From Streptomyces sp. NRRL F-5630 (GTDB taxonomy: Bacteria; Actinomycetota; Actinomycetes; Streptomycetales; Streptomycetaceae), in NCBI RefSeq assembly GCF_000719475.1, contig NZ_JOGO01000045.1, positions 1-53,753 of the forward strand: DNA of 53,753 nucleotides. Reading direction: 5' to 3'. Positions 1-9,294 of the stretch are shown piece by piece. The position numbers were made by a program, and so were the translations under genes. A model generated the notes under the pieces. That model was not told where the DNA came from, ran no database searches, and was given only the letters and a program-made list of their open reading frames with translations. The stretch's first letter is position 1. The number at the start of each line of letters is the position of its first letter.

Positions 1-347
1 GCGGAGGGGGGCGGCTTGCGGAGGAGGTTGCTCCCCGACGTGACGGGCCTTCGGCGAGGGACCGCCCCCCTGTCGGGCCCGGCCGGTACAGGGGCGTGGC
101 ACGGGCGCGGCCGTGTCCCCCTGCTGCCCGCGGACACCCCTCGTACGGCCCCCGCCCCCTTGCGCCGCACCGCCCGCCGTGCCACCACGAGGGGAGAACG
201 ACTCGCGGAACGGGAAGGCCCGTACCGCGACCCCGCACCGATCCGCACCACAGGAAGACCGCACCGACCGCACCACCGGAAGCCGCACCACCACGTATCC
301 GCTCCGGGTCCGCACGCGCGCGGGCCCCGGACCCGAAGGGCTGCACC
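1..347. other. Upstream region of ptsH
   Basis: No convincing gene is seen here. Open frames crossing the stretch have random-looking Arg/Pro-rich translations and continue in the wrong frame over ptsH. The stretch presumably holds the ptsH promoter and leader, but I could not pick a clear -35/-10 pair. Confidence 0.5.
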
Positions 348-629
348 ATGGCTGAGCGTCGCGTCACCGTCGGCTGGCCGGAGGGCCTCCACGCCCGTCC
401 CGCCTCCCTCTTCGTGCGGGCATCGACCGCCACCGGACTCCCCGTGACCGTCGCCAAGAGCGAGGGCGAAGCGGTCAACGCCCGCTCCATGCTCGCGGTG
501 CTCGGCCTCGGCGTGCAGGGGGGCGAGGAGATCAGGCTGAGCGCGGAGGGAGAGGGGGCCGAGGAGGCTCTGGACCGGCTCGCGAAACTCGTGGCCGAAG
601 GGCTCCAGGAACTTCCTGAAACCGTTTAG
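348..629 (+). CDS. ptsH: HPr family phosphocarrier protein
   Basis: HPr is the cytoplasmic phosphocarrier of the sugar phosphotransferase system: it takes phosphate from EI-P and passes it to sugar-specific EIIA domains. The 93-aa product has the usual HPr length. The active-site histidine is His15 in EGLHARPAS, and the regulatory-serine position is Ser47 in NARSMLAVLGLG; both are hallmark HPr segments. The ATG at 348 is chosen because homology begins there; longer frames upstream are unlike any HPr. The gene stands alone, followed immediately by a very strong hairpin. A GntR-type regulator lies downstream on the other strand. Whether Ser47 is phosphorylated cannot be told from sequence. Confidence 0.95.
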   Translation: MAERRVTVGWPEGLHARPASLFVRASTATGLPVTVAKSEGEAVNARSMLAVLGLGVQGGEEIRLSAEGEGAEEALDRLAKLVAEGLQELPETV

Positions 630-631
630 AG

Positions 632-692
632 AATGCGCGGGTGGCCCGGACGCGCGGAATTGTTCCGCGCGGGCTTGGGCCACCCGCGCATT
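632..692 (+). terminator. Bipartite intrinsic terminator of ptsH
   Basis: A perfect 16-bp stem (632-647 with 677-692) encloses a second perfect 9-bp stem (651-659 with 663-671) with a 3-nt loop. It starts 2 nt after the ptsH stop codon and is followed by TTTCCC rather than a long T tract, as is common for actinobacterial terminators. Confidence 0.85.
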
Positions 693-891
693 TCCCGGAC
701 GTGCACGCCGGTAAAGGCCCACCAAAAACACGCCCCACTACGGGCGGGGAATTCCCGCCGGGACGGCGAACGCGGCGACACCCCGGTCCCGCGTGGCGCA
801 TCCCTTTGTATACGGCCCCCGTGTTAATGCCGATGGCCCGGATTGTTTACGGGATGTTGCGAAGTCCTCACGCGGCCGGACCCGCGCCGCC

Positions 892-1575
892 TCACCACGC
901 GGGGGCCTCCTCGGGTTCGCGCCCCGGCGGGCGGCGCGGCGGGCGCGGGCCGGGGACGCGCACGCGGTGGGCGCGGCGCGCGCGATCGGCGTGCTGCGCG
1001 GTGAGCGCGCGCGCCCGCTCCGCGTCGCCGCGCGCCACCGCGTCGACGATCGCGCCGTGCTCGGCCCAGGACTCCTGGGGATGGGCGGGCGACTCGACCA
1101 CGTACATCCACGCGATCTTGTGCCGCAGCAGGGTCAGCAGCGAGGTCAGGGTCTCGCTCGCGCTGGCCTGGACGAGCGTCTCGTGGAACCAGCCGCCCAG
1201 CGAGCGCAGGTCCTCCTCCTGCCCCCGGCGCGCCCGCTCCTGCCCCAGTCTGACGAGGCCGCGCAGTACCTTGAGGTGCGCCTCGGTCCTGCGCTGCGCG
1301 GCACGCGCCGCGCACAGCGGCTCCAGGAGCAGCCTGGTCTCCAGGACGTCCACGGCCTCCTGCGCCCCCGGCTCTGCGACATGGGCCCCGGCGTGCCGCC
1401 GCGTCACCACGAAGCCCTCCGCCTCCAGCGTGCGCAGCGCCTCCCGCACCGGCACCCGGGAAACCCCGTATCTCCGCGCGAGCAATTCCTCCGTGAGCCG
1501 GCTTCCCCGCTCGTACACGCCCGAGACGATATCGTCCCTGATCGCCGTGCATACCGAGTGCGCGGGAATGCTCAT
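892..1575 (-). CDS. GntR-family transcriptional regulator, FCD (FadR-like) subfamily
   Basis: Predicted DNA-binding repressor or activator of 227 aa. The N-terminal winged helix (about residues 1-75) includes the recognition segment RYGVSRVPVREALRTLEAEG and a following wing. The C-terminal two thirds is helical and resembles the FCD ligand-binding domain (segment GGWFHETLVQAS). The ATG at 1575 is preferred over an upstream in-frame ATG at 1638 because GGAGG lies at good spacing before it and GntR homology begins there. The last 20 residues are Pro/Arg-rich and poorly conserved-looking. The target is unknown; the convergent neighbour ptsH is not necessarily regulated by it. Confidence 0.88.
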   Translation of the reverse strand: MSIPAHSVCTAIRDDIVSGVYERGSRLTEELLARRYGVSRVPVREALRTLEAEGFVVTRRHAGAHVAEPGAQEAVDVLETRLLLEPLCAARAAQRRTEAHLKVLRGLVRLGQERARRGQEEDLRSLGGWFHETLVQASASETLTSLLTLLRHKIAWMYVVESPAHPQESWAEHGAIVDAVARGDAERARALTAQHADRARRAHRVRVPGPRPPRRPPGREPEEAPAW

Positions 1576-1796
1576 GACCCGACCTCCGCATTCATCACCG
1601 CGAAACGCCGCCGTTGGGCGTCCGCGAGGTGACTCCATTAGAGCAGTGCCCCGGGAGAACAGCGAAGAATTCCTCAGGAGAGAGAGAATTCACCGGATGC
1701 CTTCGGGTTCGGCGCGCTGTTTACGGGCGGTTCGCGTCGAAAAGGGCGGGGTGCGTCGCGGCGCCGGCGCGAGCCCGCGACCCGCACGCGGAATGC

Positions 1797-1826
1797 CGAA
1801 AGCCCCCGGGGGGCCGGGGGCTTTCG
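1797..1826 (-). terminator. Intrinsic terminator of the M23 peptidase gene
   Basis: A near-perfect hairpin: CGAAAGCCCCCGG pairs with CCGGGGGCTTTCG around a short GC loop. It lies about 90 bp beyond the stop of the M23 gene at 1913 on the minus strand. It sits inside the 337-bp stretch 1576-1912, which otherwise holds only the upstream region of the GntR gene. Confidence 0.75.
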
Positions 1827-1912
1827 AGTGCGCCAGGAGGGCGCGGGGCCTGCGGGGCCGAGGCGAGGACGCGCCGACGGCGCGAGGCCCGCGGGGCCGG
1901 CGCGAGGGCGGC

Positions 1913-2686
1913 TCAGATGTCGATGCCGTGGCCGCGCAGGTAGGCGAGCGGGTCCATGTCGGAGCCGTACTCCGGGCTCGTGCGGGCCTCGAAGTGCAGG
2001 TGAGGGCCCGTGACGTTGCCCGTGGCACCGGAGACGGCGATCTGCTGACCGGCCGTCACGCTCTGCCCGACCGCGACGGTGGCGGCGGTGAGGTGCCCGT
2101 ACTGCGTGTACGTCCCGTCCTGCATCCGCAGGACCACCTCGTTGCCGTACGCGCCGCCCCAGTCGACCTTCACGACCGTCCCGGCGCCGACCGCGTGCAC
2201 GCTCGTGCCGCTCGCCGCGTGGAAGTCGATGCCGGTGTGACTGCCTGACGACCACAGGGAACTGCTGGCGTGGTAACCGGTGGAGACGTACGAGCCGGGG
2301 ATCGGCAGGACGAAGGTGTTGAGGCGCTCGCGCTCGGCGGCCCGCGCGGCCCGCTCCTTCGCCTCCTTCTTCCGCTCGGCCTCGCGCTTCGCCTTCGCGG
2401 CCGCCTTGCTCGCCTCGGCCGCCGCCTTCGCCTCGGCGGCGTCCTGCTCGGCGGCGGAGTGCACGAGGGACGCCTGTGTGGCGATCTCCTGGGCGACGCT
2501 GTCGAAGCCGATGACACGGGTGAGGCCGGTGTCCGGGCCCTCGTGGCTCGCGGCGTGCGCGGGGGCCGCGAGAGTGCCGACGACGGAACCGGTCGTGAGC
2601 GCGGCGAGTCCGGCCACCTTCGCTCCGGTACGGGACGCTCGGACGGCAGGGCGACGGTGCCTGCCCATGGGGCGCGTGAACGCCAT
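1913..2686 (-). CDS. Secreted M23-family (LytM-type) metallopeptidase
   Basis: A predicted extracellular or wall-bound endopeptidase that would cut peptidoglycan cross-bridges or stems. Residues 1-45 form a Sec/Tat-like signal peptide (basic N-terminus, hydrophobic core, cleavage near PAHA). Residues about 65-122 are an Ala/Lys/Glu-rich coiled coil. The C-terminal M23 domain (about 125-257) keeps the zinc ligands His150 and Asp154 (SHTGIDF) and the HxH pair ending at His231 (GPHLHFE), plus His198. These residues make it look catalytically competent. The ATG at 2686 is used; a second ATG at 2668 is possible. Its leader carries a c-di-AMP riboswitch, which fits a cell-wall hydrolase. Confidence 0.92.
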   Translation of the reverse strand: MAFTRPMGRHRRPAVRASRTGAKVAGLAALTTGSVVGTLAAPAHAASHEGPDTGLTRVIGFDSVAQEIATQASLVHSAAEQDAAEAKAAAEASKAAAKAKREAERKKEAKERAARAAERERLNTFVLPIPGSYVSTGYHASSSLWSSGSHTGIDFHAASGTSVHAVGAGTVVKVDWGGAYGNEVVLRMQDGTYTQYGHLTAATVAVGQSVTAGQQIAVSGATGNVTGPHLHFEARTSPEYGSDMDPLAYLRGHGIDI

Positions 2687-2700
2687 GAAGCGGCTGTTCC

Positions 2701-2850
2701 TTTCCTTCCCTCTCGCCTACCGGGTTAGCTGACGGGTTCGGAGCAGGAAGGTCTCCTACGGACACCGGCGGACGGCGTCCGATTCACCCCATGGGACACA
2801 TGGGTCCCCGGCTCCCGGGTACAAGCCCCGGAACTCGGCGAAGGCTGTCC
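2701..2850 (-). promoter_or_regulatory. ydaO/yuaA-type c-di-AMP riboswitch
   Basis: The minus-strand leader of the M23 gene contains the conserved blocks of the actinobacterial ydaO/yuaA element: GGGGTGAATC near 2779-2790, then the block TCCGAACCCGTCAGCTAACC and GGTAGGCGAGAGGGAAGG near 2703-2745, just before the start codon. In Streptomyces this riboswitch class precedes wall-hydrolase genes (rpfA and NlpC/P60 or M23 genes) and switches them off when c-di-AMP is high. Limits are approximate because the 5' helices were judged by eye. Confidence 0.85.
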
Positions 2851-3319
2851 GCTGCCGCGGGCGCGGCGCATACCTGACGAACAGCCGGAGTGACGCTAAG
2901 CGGGACAACACTTCCGCAACAACCGCAACCGCGCCTTTGTTGCTCATGCCACACCCCAGACAGGCCGTCATGCACCCAATACGGACACGGCCGCGTCCGC
3001 GGCCCGGACGGCTCCGGACCCGTGCCGGCCCCCTGAGCGCCCGTGTCCGGACAAAGCCCCACAGCCACCGCCGGTACGGACCCACTCGTCGCGGCCCCCA
3101 CCGCCGCGCGCACGCCTGCCGGGCCCTCAACCGCCCGCAGTCGTCGGGCAGGAGGGAAAGCAGGCGGCCTGTGGGAGCGGGAGCGGGCACCGCCCAGCAC
3201 ACGACAAGCACCACCGAGCGGAACAGGCACCGCCCAGCACAGAGCCAGGCAATGCCTGCACAGGGCAGGCGCCACCGAGCGCCGCTGCCGTCCCGGTCGC
3301 GCCCGCCCCGCAGGGCATC
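2851..3319. other. Intergenic region with short imperfect repeats
   Basis: No gene is supported. A 16-mer GGCACCGCCCAGCACA occurs at about 3186 and again 40 bp later, and a CACCGAGCG element also recurs (about 3212 and 3272), giving a degenerate 40-60-bp repeat pattern next to the end of the M16 gene. The promoter of the riboswitch-controlled M23 transcript should lie near 2880-2960. Confidence 0.45.
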
Positions 3320-4729
3320 TCAGCCCTGCACCACCGTCACCTCCCCGATCCCCAACTCCCGCACGGGGTCGGCGATCTGTGCCGCGTCTCCCACCAGGAC
3401 CGTCACGAGGCGGTCCGCGGGGAAGGCGTTCACGACGGCGGCCGTGGCCTCCACCGTGCCCGTCTCGGCGAGGCGGCGGTAGAAGGCGGCCTGGTAGTCG
3501 TCGGAGAGTTGCTGCTCGACCTGGTCGGCGAGCGTGCCCGCGACGGCCGCTGCCGTCTCGTACTTGAGCGGCGCGACGCCCACGAGGTTCTGCTCGGCCG
3601 TCTCGCGCTCGGCGTCGGTGAGCCCGCCCGCCGCGAGGTCGCGCAGCACCTTCCACAGGTCGGCGAGCGCGGGCCCGGTGGACTCGGTGTCGACCGAGCC
3701 GCTGATGGCGAGGAGCGCGGCCCCCGGGGCGAGGCCCGTTCCCTCGGCCGGCCTCCCGGACCGCAGCACCTGCCCGAAGGCCCGTACCCCGTACGTGTAG
3801 CCCTTCTCCTCGCGCAGCACCCGGTCGAGGCGCGAGGTCAGCGTGCCGCCCAGGCAGTAGGTGCCGAGCACCTGCGCCGCCCACACCGGGTCGTGCCGGT
3901 CCGGTCCCGTACGGCCGATGAGGAGCTGGGTCTGCACCGAGCCCGGCCGGTCGACGATGTAGACGCGTCCGGTGTCGTCCGAGGTGATCGGGCTCATGGG
4001 CGGCGAGGCGGGGGCGGAGCCCTGCCATGTGCCGAGGCTCTCGGCGAGCAGCGCGTCGAGGTCGGCTCCCGCGAAGTCGCCGACGACGACCACGGTGGCG
4101 GTGGCCGGGTGCACGTACCGCTCGTACAGCTCCCGTACGGCCTTCGCGCCGATCGCCTCGACGGTCTCCGCCGTGCCCTGCCGGGGGCGGGAGAGGCGGC
4201 TGCCGGCCGGGAAGAGCCGCGCGAACAGCTCCTTGGCCGCGCGGCGCGCCGGGTTGGCGGCCTCGTGCGGGATCTCGTCGAGCCTGTTGCGTACCAGTCG
4301 CTCGATCTCGGACTCGGCGAAGGCGGGGGCGCGCAGGGCCTCGGCGAGGAGGTCGAGACCCTTGGCCAGGCGGGAGACCGGCACTTCGAGGGAGAGCCGG
4401 AGCCCCGCGTGGTCCGCGTGCGCGTCGAGGGTCGCGCCGCAGCGCTCCAGTTCGGCGGCGAATTCCTCGGCGGAATGCTTGTCGGTGCCCTCGGTGAAGG
4501 CGCGCGCGAGGATCGTGGCGAGGCCGTCGAGGCCCCGCGGCTCGGCGTCGAGCGGAACGTCGAGCAGCACCTCCACGGCGACGAGCTGCTGGCCCGGGCG
4601 CTCGCAGCGCAGCAGGGTCAGGCCATTGGACAGGGTGGAGCGCTCCGGTGCGGGGAAGGCCCAGGGCTTGGCGGGACCCGGCTGGGGGCGCGGGTGGAAC
4701 TCCATGGTGCTCTGCACGGCTTCGCTCAC
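3320..4729 (-). CDS. M16-family peptidase-like protein, zinc motif absent (regulatory partner)
   Basis: A 469-aa insulinase/mitochondrial-processing-peptidase fold protein. Segments typical of M16 include NGLTLLRCE, RLVRNRLDEIPHE and GTYCLGGTLTSRLDRVLREE. At the position of the HxxEH zinc motif it reads LATILARAFTEGT, so it should not bind catalytic zinc. Such proteins usually pair with an active M16 subunit. The GTG start at 4729 overlaps the stop of the upstream M16 gene by 4 bp (GTGA), indicating translational coupling and a 1:1 complex. An in-frame ATG at 4705 is less likely. The substrate is unknown; peptide processing at or near the membrane is a guess from family knowledge. Confidence 0.88.
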   Translation of the reverse strand: MSEAVQSTMEFHPRPQPGPAKPWAFPAPERSTLSNGLTLLRCERPGQQLVAVEVLLDVPLDAEPRGLDGLATILARAFTEGTDKHSAEEFAAELERCGATLDAHADHAGLRLSLEVPVSRLAKGLDLLAEALRAPAFAESEIERLVRNRLDEIPHEAANPARRAAKELFARLFPAGSRLSRPRQGTAETVEAIGAKAVRELYERYVHPATATVVVVGDFAGADLDALLAESLGTWQGSAPASPPMSPITSDDTGRVYIVDRPGSVQTQLLIGRTGPDRHDPVWAAQVLGTYCLGGTLTSRLDRVLREEKGYTYGVRAFGQVLRSGRPAEGTGLAPGAALLAISGSVDTESTGPALADLWKVLRDLAAGGLTDAERETAEQNLVGVAPLKYETAAAVAGTLADQVEQQLSDDYQAAFYRRLAETGTVEATAAVVNAFPADRLVTVLVGDAAQIADPVRELGIGEVTVVQG

Positions 4730-6093
4730 TGCTGTGCCGCCTCCTCGTCCTGGTCGGTGGCCGCTTCCTCGGCGGCGGGGGTCTGCTCCGGCGCGGTGGG
4801 CTCGTAGACGAGGACCGCGCGGTTGTCCGGGCGCAGCCGGGCGGCGGCGATCTCGCGCACCTCGTCGGCGGTGACCGCGAGGAGGCGGTCCACGGCGGTG
4901 AAGGCGAGCTGCGGGTCGCCGAAGAGCACGGCGTAGCGGCAGAGCTGGTCGGCGCGGCCGGCGACGGTGTCGAGCTGGTCGAGCCACTCGCGCTCCAGCT
5001 GGGCCTGGGCGCGCTCCATCTCCTCGGCGGTGGGGCCCTCTTCGGCGAAGCGGGCCAGCTCCTCGTCCACGGCCGCCTCGATCGCGGGGATCTCGACCCC
5101 CGCGCTCGTCTTGACGTCCAGCCAGCCGAGCGAGGGGGCGCCCGCGAGCCGCAGCAGCCCGAACCCGGCCGCGACGGCCGAACGGTCGCGGCGCACGAGG
5201 CGGTTGAAGAGCCGCGAGGACTCGCCGCCGCCGAGGATGGTGAGCGCGACATCGGCGGCGTCCCCGGCGCGGGTCCCGTCCTCGGGGAGCCGGTAGGCGG
5301 CCATGAGCGCGCGCGAGGGCACGTCCTCGCGCACCGTCTCGCGCAGCTGGCCGCCCATCACGTCGGGCAGCGAGCCGTCCCGCGGCGGCTGCTTGCCGTC
5401 GTGGCCGGGGATCGAGCCGAAGTACTTCTCGACCCAGGCGAGGGTCTGCTCCGGGTCGATGTCGCCGACGACGGAGAGGACCGCGTTGTTCGGCGCGTAG
5501 TAGGTGCGGAAGAAGGCGCGGGCGTCCTCCAGGGTCGCCGCATCGAGGTCCGCCATGGAGCCGATGGGGGTGTGGTGGTAGGGGTGGCCCTCGGGGTAGG
5601 CGAGCGCGGTGAGCCGCTCGAAGGCGGTGCCGTAGGGCACGTTGTCGTACCGCTGGCGGCGCTCGTTCTTGACCACCGCGCGCTGGTTGTCCAGGGACTC
5701 CAGGTCGAGCGCGGTGAGCAGGGAGCCCATGCGGTCGGCCTCCAGCCACAGCGCGAGCTCCAGCTGGTTCGACGGCATGGTCTCGAAGTAGTTGGTGCGC
5801 TCGAAGCTCGTCGTGCCGTTGAGGGAGCCGCCCGCGCCCTGGACCAGCTCGAAGTGCCCGTTCCCCTTGACCTGCGCGGAGCCCTGGAACATCAGGTGCT
5901 CGAAGAGGTGGGCGAGGCCGGTGCGTCCCGCCACCTCGTGGCGCGAGCCGACGTCGTACCAGAGGCAGACGGCCGCCACCGGGGTCAGGTGATCCTCGGA
6001 GAGGACCACGCGCAGTCCGTTGGCGAGCCGGTGCTCCGTCGCGGTCAGACCGCCGGAGCCGGCCCGCTCGGTGGCCGTGTCACCCATGGGCAT
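4726..6093 (-). CDS. M16-family zinc metallopeptidase, catalytic subunit
   Basis: A 455-aa peptidase of the insulinase/pitrilysin/MPP-beta type. The inverted zinc motif is intact: His62-Leu-Phe-Glu65-His66 (AHLFEHLMFQG), with the usual downstream acidic ligand region. The Arg/Tyr segment of the second half is present as GGGESSRLFNRLVR. GAAGGG sits 6 nt before the ATG at 6093, so that start is preferred over the ATG at 6099, which abuts the Shine-Dalgarno, and the ATG at 6084. It is the first gene of a two-gene operon with the zinc-less M16 partner and is divergent from parC. The C-terminus is Glu/Ala-rich. Confidence 0.92.
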   Translation of the reverse strand: MPMGDTATERAGSGGLTATEHRLANGLRVVLSEDHLTPVAAVCLWYDVGSRHEVAGRTGLAHLFEHLMFQGSAQVKGNGHFELVQGAGGSLNGTTSFERTNYFETMPSNQLELALWLEADRMGSLLTALDLESLDNQRAVVKNERRQRYDNVPYGTAFERLTALAYPEGHPYHHTPIGSMADLDAATLEDARAFFRTYYAPNNAVLSVVGDIDPEQTLAWVEKYFGSIPGHDGKQPPRDGSLPDVMGGQLRETVREDVPSRALMAAYRLPEDGTRAGDAADVALTILGGGESSRLFNRLVRRDRSAVAAGFGLLRLAGAPSLGWLDVKTSAGVEIPAIEAAVDEELARFAEEGPTAEEMERAQAQLEREWLDQLDTVAGRADQLCRYAVLFGDPQLAFTAVDRLLAVTADEVREIAAARLRPDNRAVLVYEPTAPEQTPAAEEAATDQDEEAAQQ

Positions 6094-6099
6094 GTACAT

Positions 6100-6650
6100 C
6101 CCTTCGTGTCGCCGAACCGCTCGTGGCCGCCGCGAGGCGCCGGGGCGTGCTCGTCGTACAGCTGTCGAGTCGGAGCGCTGTTGTCTCGTCGCGCTGTCAC
6201 TCTATGCAACCGCACCGACGAGCGGGGAAGTTCCCGCCTCCGGACTTCTTCCCCACGGATCGGCGCAGGGGGCGCACGGGAGTCGTTCGCGCCCACGCCA
6301 CGCGCCGGTCGGGTACGTACCCGCGCGCCGCTCCGGTACGCGCGGAGGAGGCGGGCGGCGCCGTACGAAGTGGACACGCCGCCCGCCGCCTCGCGGCAGG
6401 TACGAACGGCGAGGGAGGACACGCCGAAGCGGGCGCCGCCGCTCGCTCCCGGGACCGGCGCGACCCCCGTGCGACGGAGGTCGGCGCCCTCGCCGGAAGT
6501 GCCCCCTCGCTCCGGCTCCGTGGGCCCGCGACGGCTTCCGCGGACGGGTCGAGGTCGGGACTGTCGGCGCGGCGGTCCACAATGGTCCGCGTCAGTACAG
6601 CCGCAGTACAGCCGATGCCGTGACGAGAACGCGAAGGAGCCGCAGCAGCG
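6100..6650. other. Divergent promoter region between M16 operon and parC
   Basis: A 551-bp region without a supportable gene. It must contain promoters for the leftward M16 operon and rightward parC. It is somewhat less GC-rich near 6165-6215. I could not assign specific -35/-10 elements with confidence. Confidence 0.45.
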
Positions 6651-9119
6651 ATGGCCCGCCGCAGCACGAAAACCCCGTCTCGGGGCACCTCCCGGGCCGA
6701 CGAGGCAGACTTCGAGGAGAGAATCCTCGACATCGACGTCGTCGACGAGATGCAGAGCTCCTACCTGGAGTACGCGTACTCCGTGATCTACTCCCGGGCC
6801 CTCCCCGACGCCCGGGACGGCCTGAAGCCGGTGCAGCGACGCATCGTCTACCAGATGAACGAGATGGGTCTGCGGCCCGAGCGCGGCTACGTCAAGTGCG
6901 CGCGCGTCGTCGGCGAGGTGATGGGCAAGCTCCACCCGCACGGGGACGCCTCCATCTACGACGCGCTCGTCCGCATGGCGCAGTCCTTCTCCATGCGGGT
7001 CCCGCTCGTCGACGGGCACGGCAACTTCGGCTCGCTGGGCAACGACGACCCGCCGGCCGCCATGCGGTACACCGAGTCCCGCATGGCCGACGCGGCGATG
7101 CTGATGACGGAGTCGATCGACGAGAACACCGTCGACTTCGCGCCCAACTACGACGGCCAGGAGCAGGAGCCCCTCACCCTCCCGGCCGCCTACCCGAACC
7201 TGCTGGTCAACGGCGCCTCCGGGATCGCCGTCGGTATGGCGACGAACATGGCGCCGCACAACCTCGGCGAGGTCGTCGCCGCCGCGCGCCACCTGATCCG
7301 CCATCCGAACGCGGATCTCGACACGCTCATGAAGTACGTGCCGGGACCCGACCTGCCCACCGGCGGGCGCATCGTGGGCCTCGCGGGCATCCGCGACGCC
7401 TACGCGAACGGGCGCGGCAGCTTCAAGACCCGCGCCACCGTCGCGGTGGAGAACGTGACGGCGCGCCGCAAGGGCCTCGTGGTGACGGAACTGCCGTTCA
7501 CGGTGGGCCCCGAGAAGGTCATCGCGAAGATCAAGGACCTCGTCGGCTCGAAGAAGCTCCAGGGCATCGCGGACGTCAAGGACCTCACCGACCGCGAGCA
7601 CGGACTGCGACTCGTCATCGAGATCAAGAACGGCTTCGTGCCCGAGGCCGTGCTCGAACAGCTCTACAAGCTGACGCCGATGGAGGAGTCCTTCGGCATC
7701 AACAACGTGGCCCTCGTGGACGGTCAGCCGCTCACGCTCGGCCTCAAGGAGATGCTGGAGGTCTACCTCGACCACCGCTTCTCCGTCGTGCGGCGGCGCA
7801 GCGAGTTCCGGCGCGCGAAGCGCATGGACCGGCTGCACCTCGTGGAGGGCCTGCTCGTCGCGCTCGTCGACATCGACGAGGTCATCCGCCTCATCCGCTC
7901 CAGCGAGAACTCGGCGGAGGCGAAGCAGCGGCTCATCGAGCGCTTCTCGCTGAGCGAGACGCAGACGCAGTACATCCTCGACACCCCGCTGCGCCGGCTC
8001 ACCAAGTTCGACCGGATTGAACTGGAGTCCGAGCGCGACCGCCTCAACGCCGAGATCCAGGAGCTGACGGCGATCCTCGAATCGGACGCCGAACTGCGCA
8101 AGCTCGTCTCCGGCGAACTCGCGGCCGTGGCGAAGAAGTACGGGACGCCGCGCCGCACCGTGCTCCTCGAATCGGGGGACGCCCCGGTCACGGCGATCCC
8201 GCTCCAGGTCGCCGACGACCCCTGCCGCGTCCTGCTCTCCTCGACCGGCGTCATCGCGCGTACGCCGGGCACCGAGCCCTTGCAGGAGGGCTCCGCCAAG
8301 CGCGCCAAGCATGACGTGATCCGTTCCGCCGTGCCCGCGACGGCACGCGGCGAGGTCGGCGCGGTCACCTCGGCGGGGCGGCTGCTGCGCATCACGGTCG
8401 TGGACCTGCCGCAACTCGCCGACGGGGCGGGCCCCTCGCTCGTCGGCGGGGCACCCGTGGCGGAGTTCGTACAGCTTGAGGACGACGAGACGCTCGTGTG
8501 CCTGTGCACGCTGGACGAGTCCTCGCCGGGGCTCGCCATCGGCACGGCGCAGGGCGTCGTGAAGCGGGTCGTGCCCGACTACCCGGCCAACCGCGATGAG
8601 CTGGAGGTCATCACGCTGCGCGAGGGGGACCGCATCGTGGGGGCCGCCGAGTTGCGCACGGGCGAGGAGGACCTCGTCTTCATCACGGACGACGCGCAAC
8701 TGCTGCGCTTCCAGGCCTCAGCGGTACGGCCCCAGGGCCGCCCGGCGGGCGGGGTCGCCGGGGTCAAGCTCGCCGAGGGCGCCAAGGTGCTCTCCTTCGA
8801 CGTCGTCGACCCGGCGGTCGACGCGGCCGTCTTCACGGTGGCCGGCTCGCGCGGCACCCTCGACGACTCGGTGCAGACGACCGCGAAGCTCACCCCGTTC
8901 GACCAGTTCCCCCGCAAGGGCCGGGCGACCGGCGGGGTGCGCTGCCAGCGCTTCCTCAAGGGCGAGGACTGCCTCAGCTTCGCCTGGGCGGGGCCGGTAC
9001 CGGCCCGCGCTGCCCAGCGCAACGGCGCCCCGGCGACGCTGCCCGAGCCCGACCCGCGCCGCGACGGCTCCGGCGTCTCGCTCGACAAGCCGGTCGCCGC
9101 GGTGGCGGGACCGGCCTGA
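6651..9119 (+). CDS. parC: DNA topoisomerase IV subunit A
   Basis: The 822-aa DNA-breaking subunit of topoisomerase IV, which decatenates replicated chromosomes with ParE. The start is ATG at 6651. The winged-helix breakage domain is clear: [29 protein letters not shown] (quinolone-resistance region) and the catalytic tyrosine Tyr140 in AAMRYTESR. The tower/coiled-coil region and a C-terminal beta-pinwheel follow (repeats such as [10 protein letters not shown] and [11 protein letters not shown]). No canonical GyrA-box is seen, and a parE gene lies 9 kb away, so ParC is preferred over GyrA. It is transcribed alone, with convergent cobW-like gene downstream. Confidence 0.94.
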   Translation: MARRSTKTPSRGTSRADEADFEERILDIDVVDEMQSSYLEYAYSVIYSRALPDARDGLKPVQRRIVYQMNEMGLRPERGYVKCARVVGEVMGKLHPHGDASIYDALVRMAQSFSMRVPLVDGHGNFGSLGNDDPPAAMRYTESRMADAAMLMTESIDENTVDFAPNYDGQEQEPLTLPAAYPNLLVNGASGIAVGMATNMAPHNLGEVVAAARHLIRHPNADLDTLMKYVPGPDLPTGGRIVGLAGIRDAYANGRGSFKTRATVAVENVTARRKGLVVTELPFTVGPEKVIAKIKDLVGSKKLQGIADVKDLTDREHGLRLVIEIKNGFVPEAVLEQLYKLTPMEESFGINNVALVDGQPLTLGLKEMLEVYLDHRFSVVRRRSEFRRAKRMDRLHLVEGLLVALVDIDEVIRLIRSSENSAEAKQRLIERFSLSETQTQYILDTPLRRLTKFDRIELESERDRLNAEIQELTAILESDAELRKLVSGELAAVAKKYGTPRRTVLLESGDAPVTAIPLQVADDPCRVLLSSTGVIARTPGTEPLQEGSAKRAKHDVIRSAVPATARGEVGAVTSAGRLLRITVVDLPQLADGAGPSLVGGAPVAEFVQLEDDETLVCLCTLDESSPGLAIGTAQGVVKRVVPDYPANRDELEVITLREGDRIVGAAELRTGEEDLVFITDDAQLLRFQASAVRPQGRPAGGVAGVKLAEGAKVLSFDVVDPAVDAAVFTVAGSRGTLDDSVQTTAKLTPFDQFPRKGRATGGVRCQRFLKGEDCLSFAWAGPVPARAAQRNGAPATLPEPDPRRDGSGVSLDKPVAAVAGPA

Positions 9120-9294
9120 CCGGAGGCCGCCGTCCGCGTGCTCGTCCACGGCCTGCCGTGCGTACGGGCCGTGGGCGGCGGGCCTGCTCCGGGGAGGCGG
9201 GCCGGTCTGGGCAGCAGCCCGGCGTCCGGCGAGGGCGGCCGGGCGCCTGGAGGGGACGGCCAGGTCCCGTCGAAGGCGCGCCCTCCGGCTCCGG

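Noticed and set aside
2784..5252. An 822-codon minus-strand frame over the M16 pair and repeats
   Set aside because: The two real M16 genes lie in other frames in the same DNA with intact motifs; this frame is Arg/Ala-rich noise.
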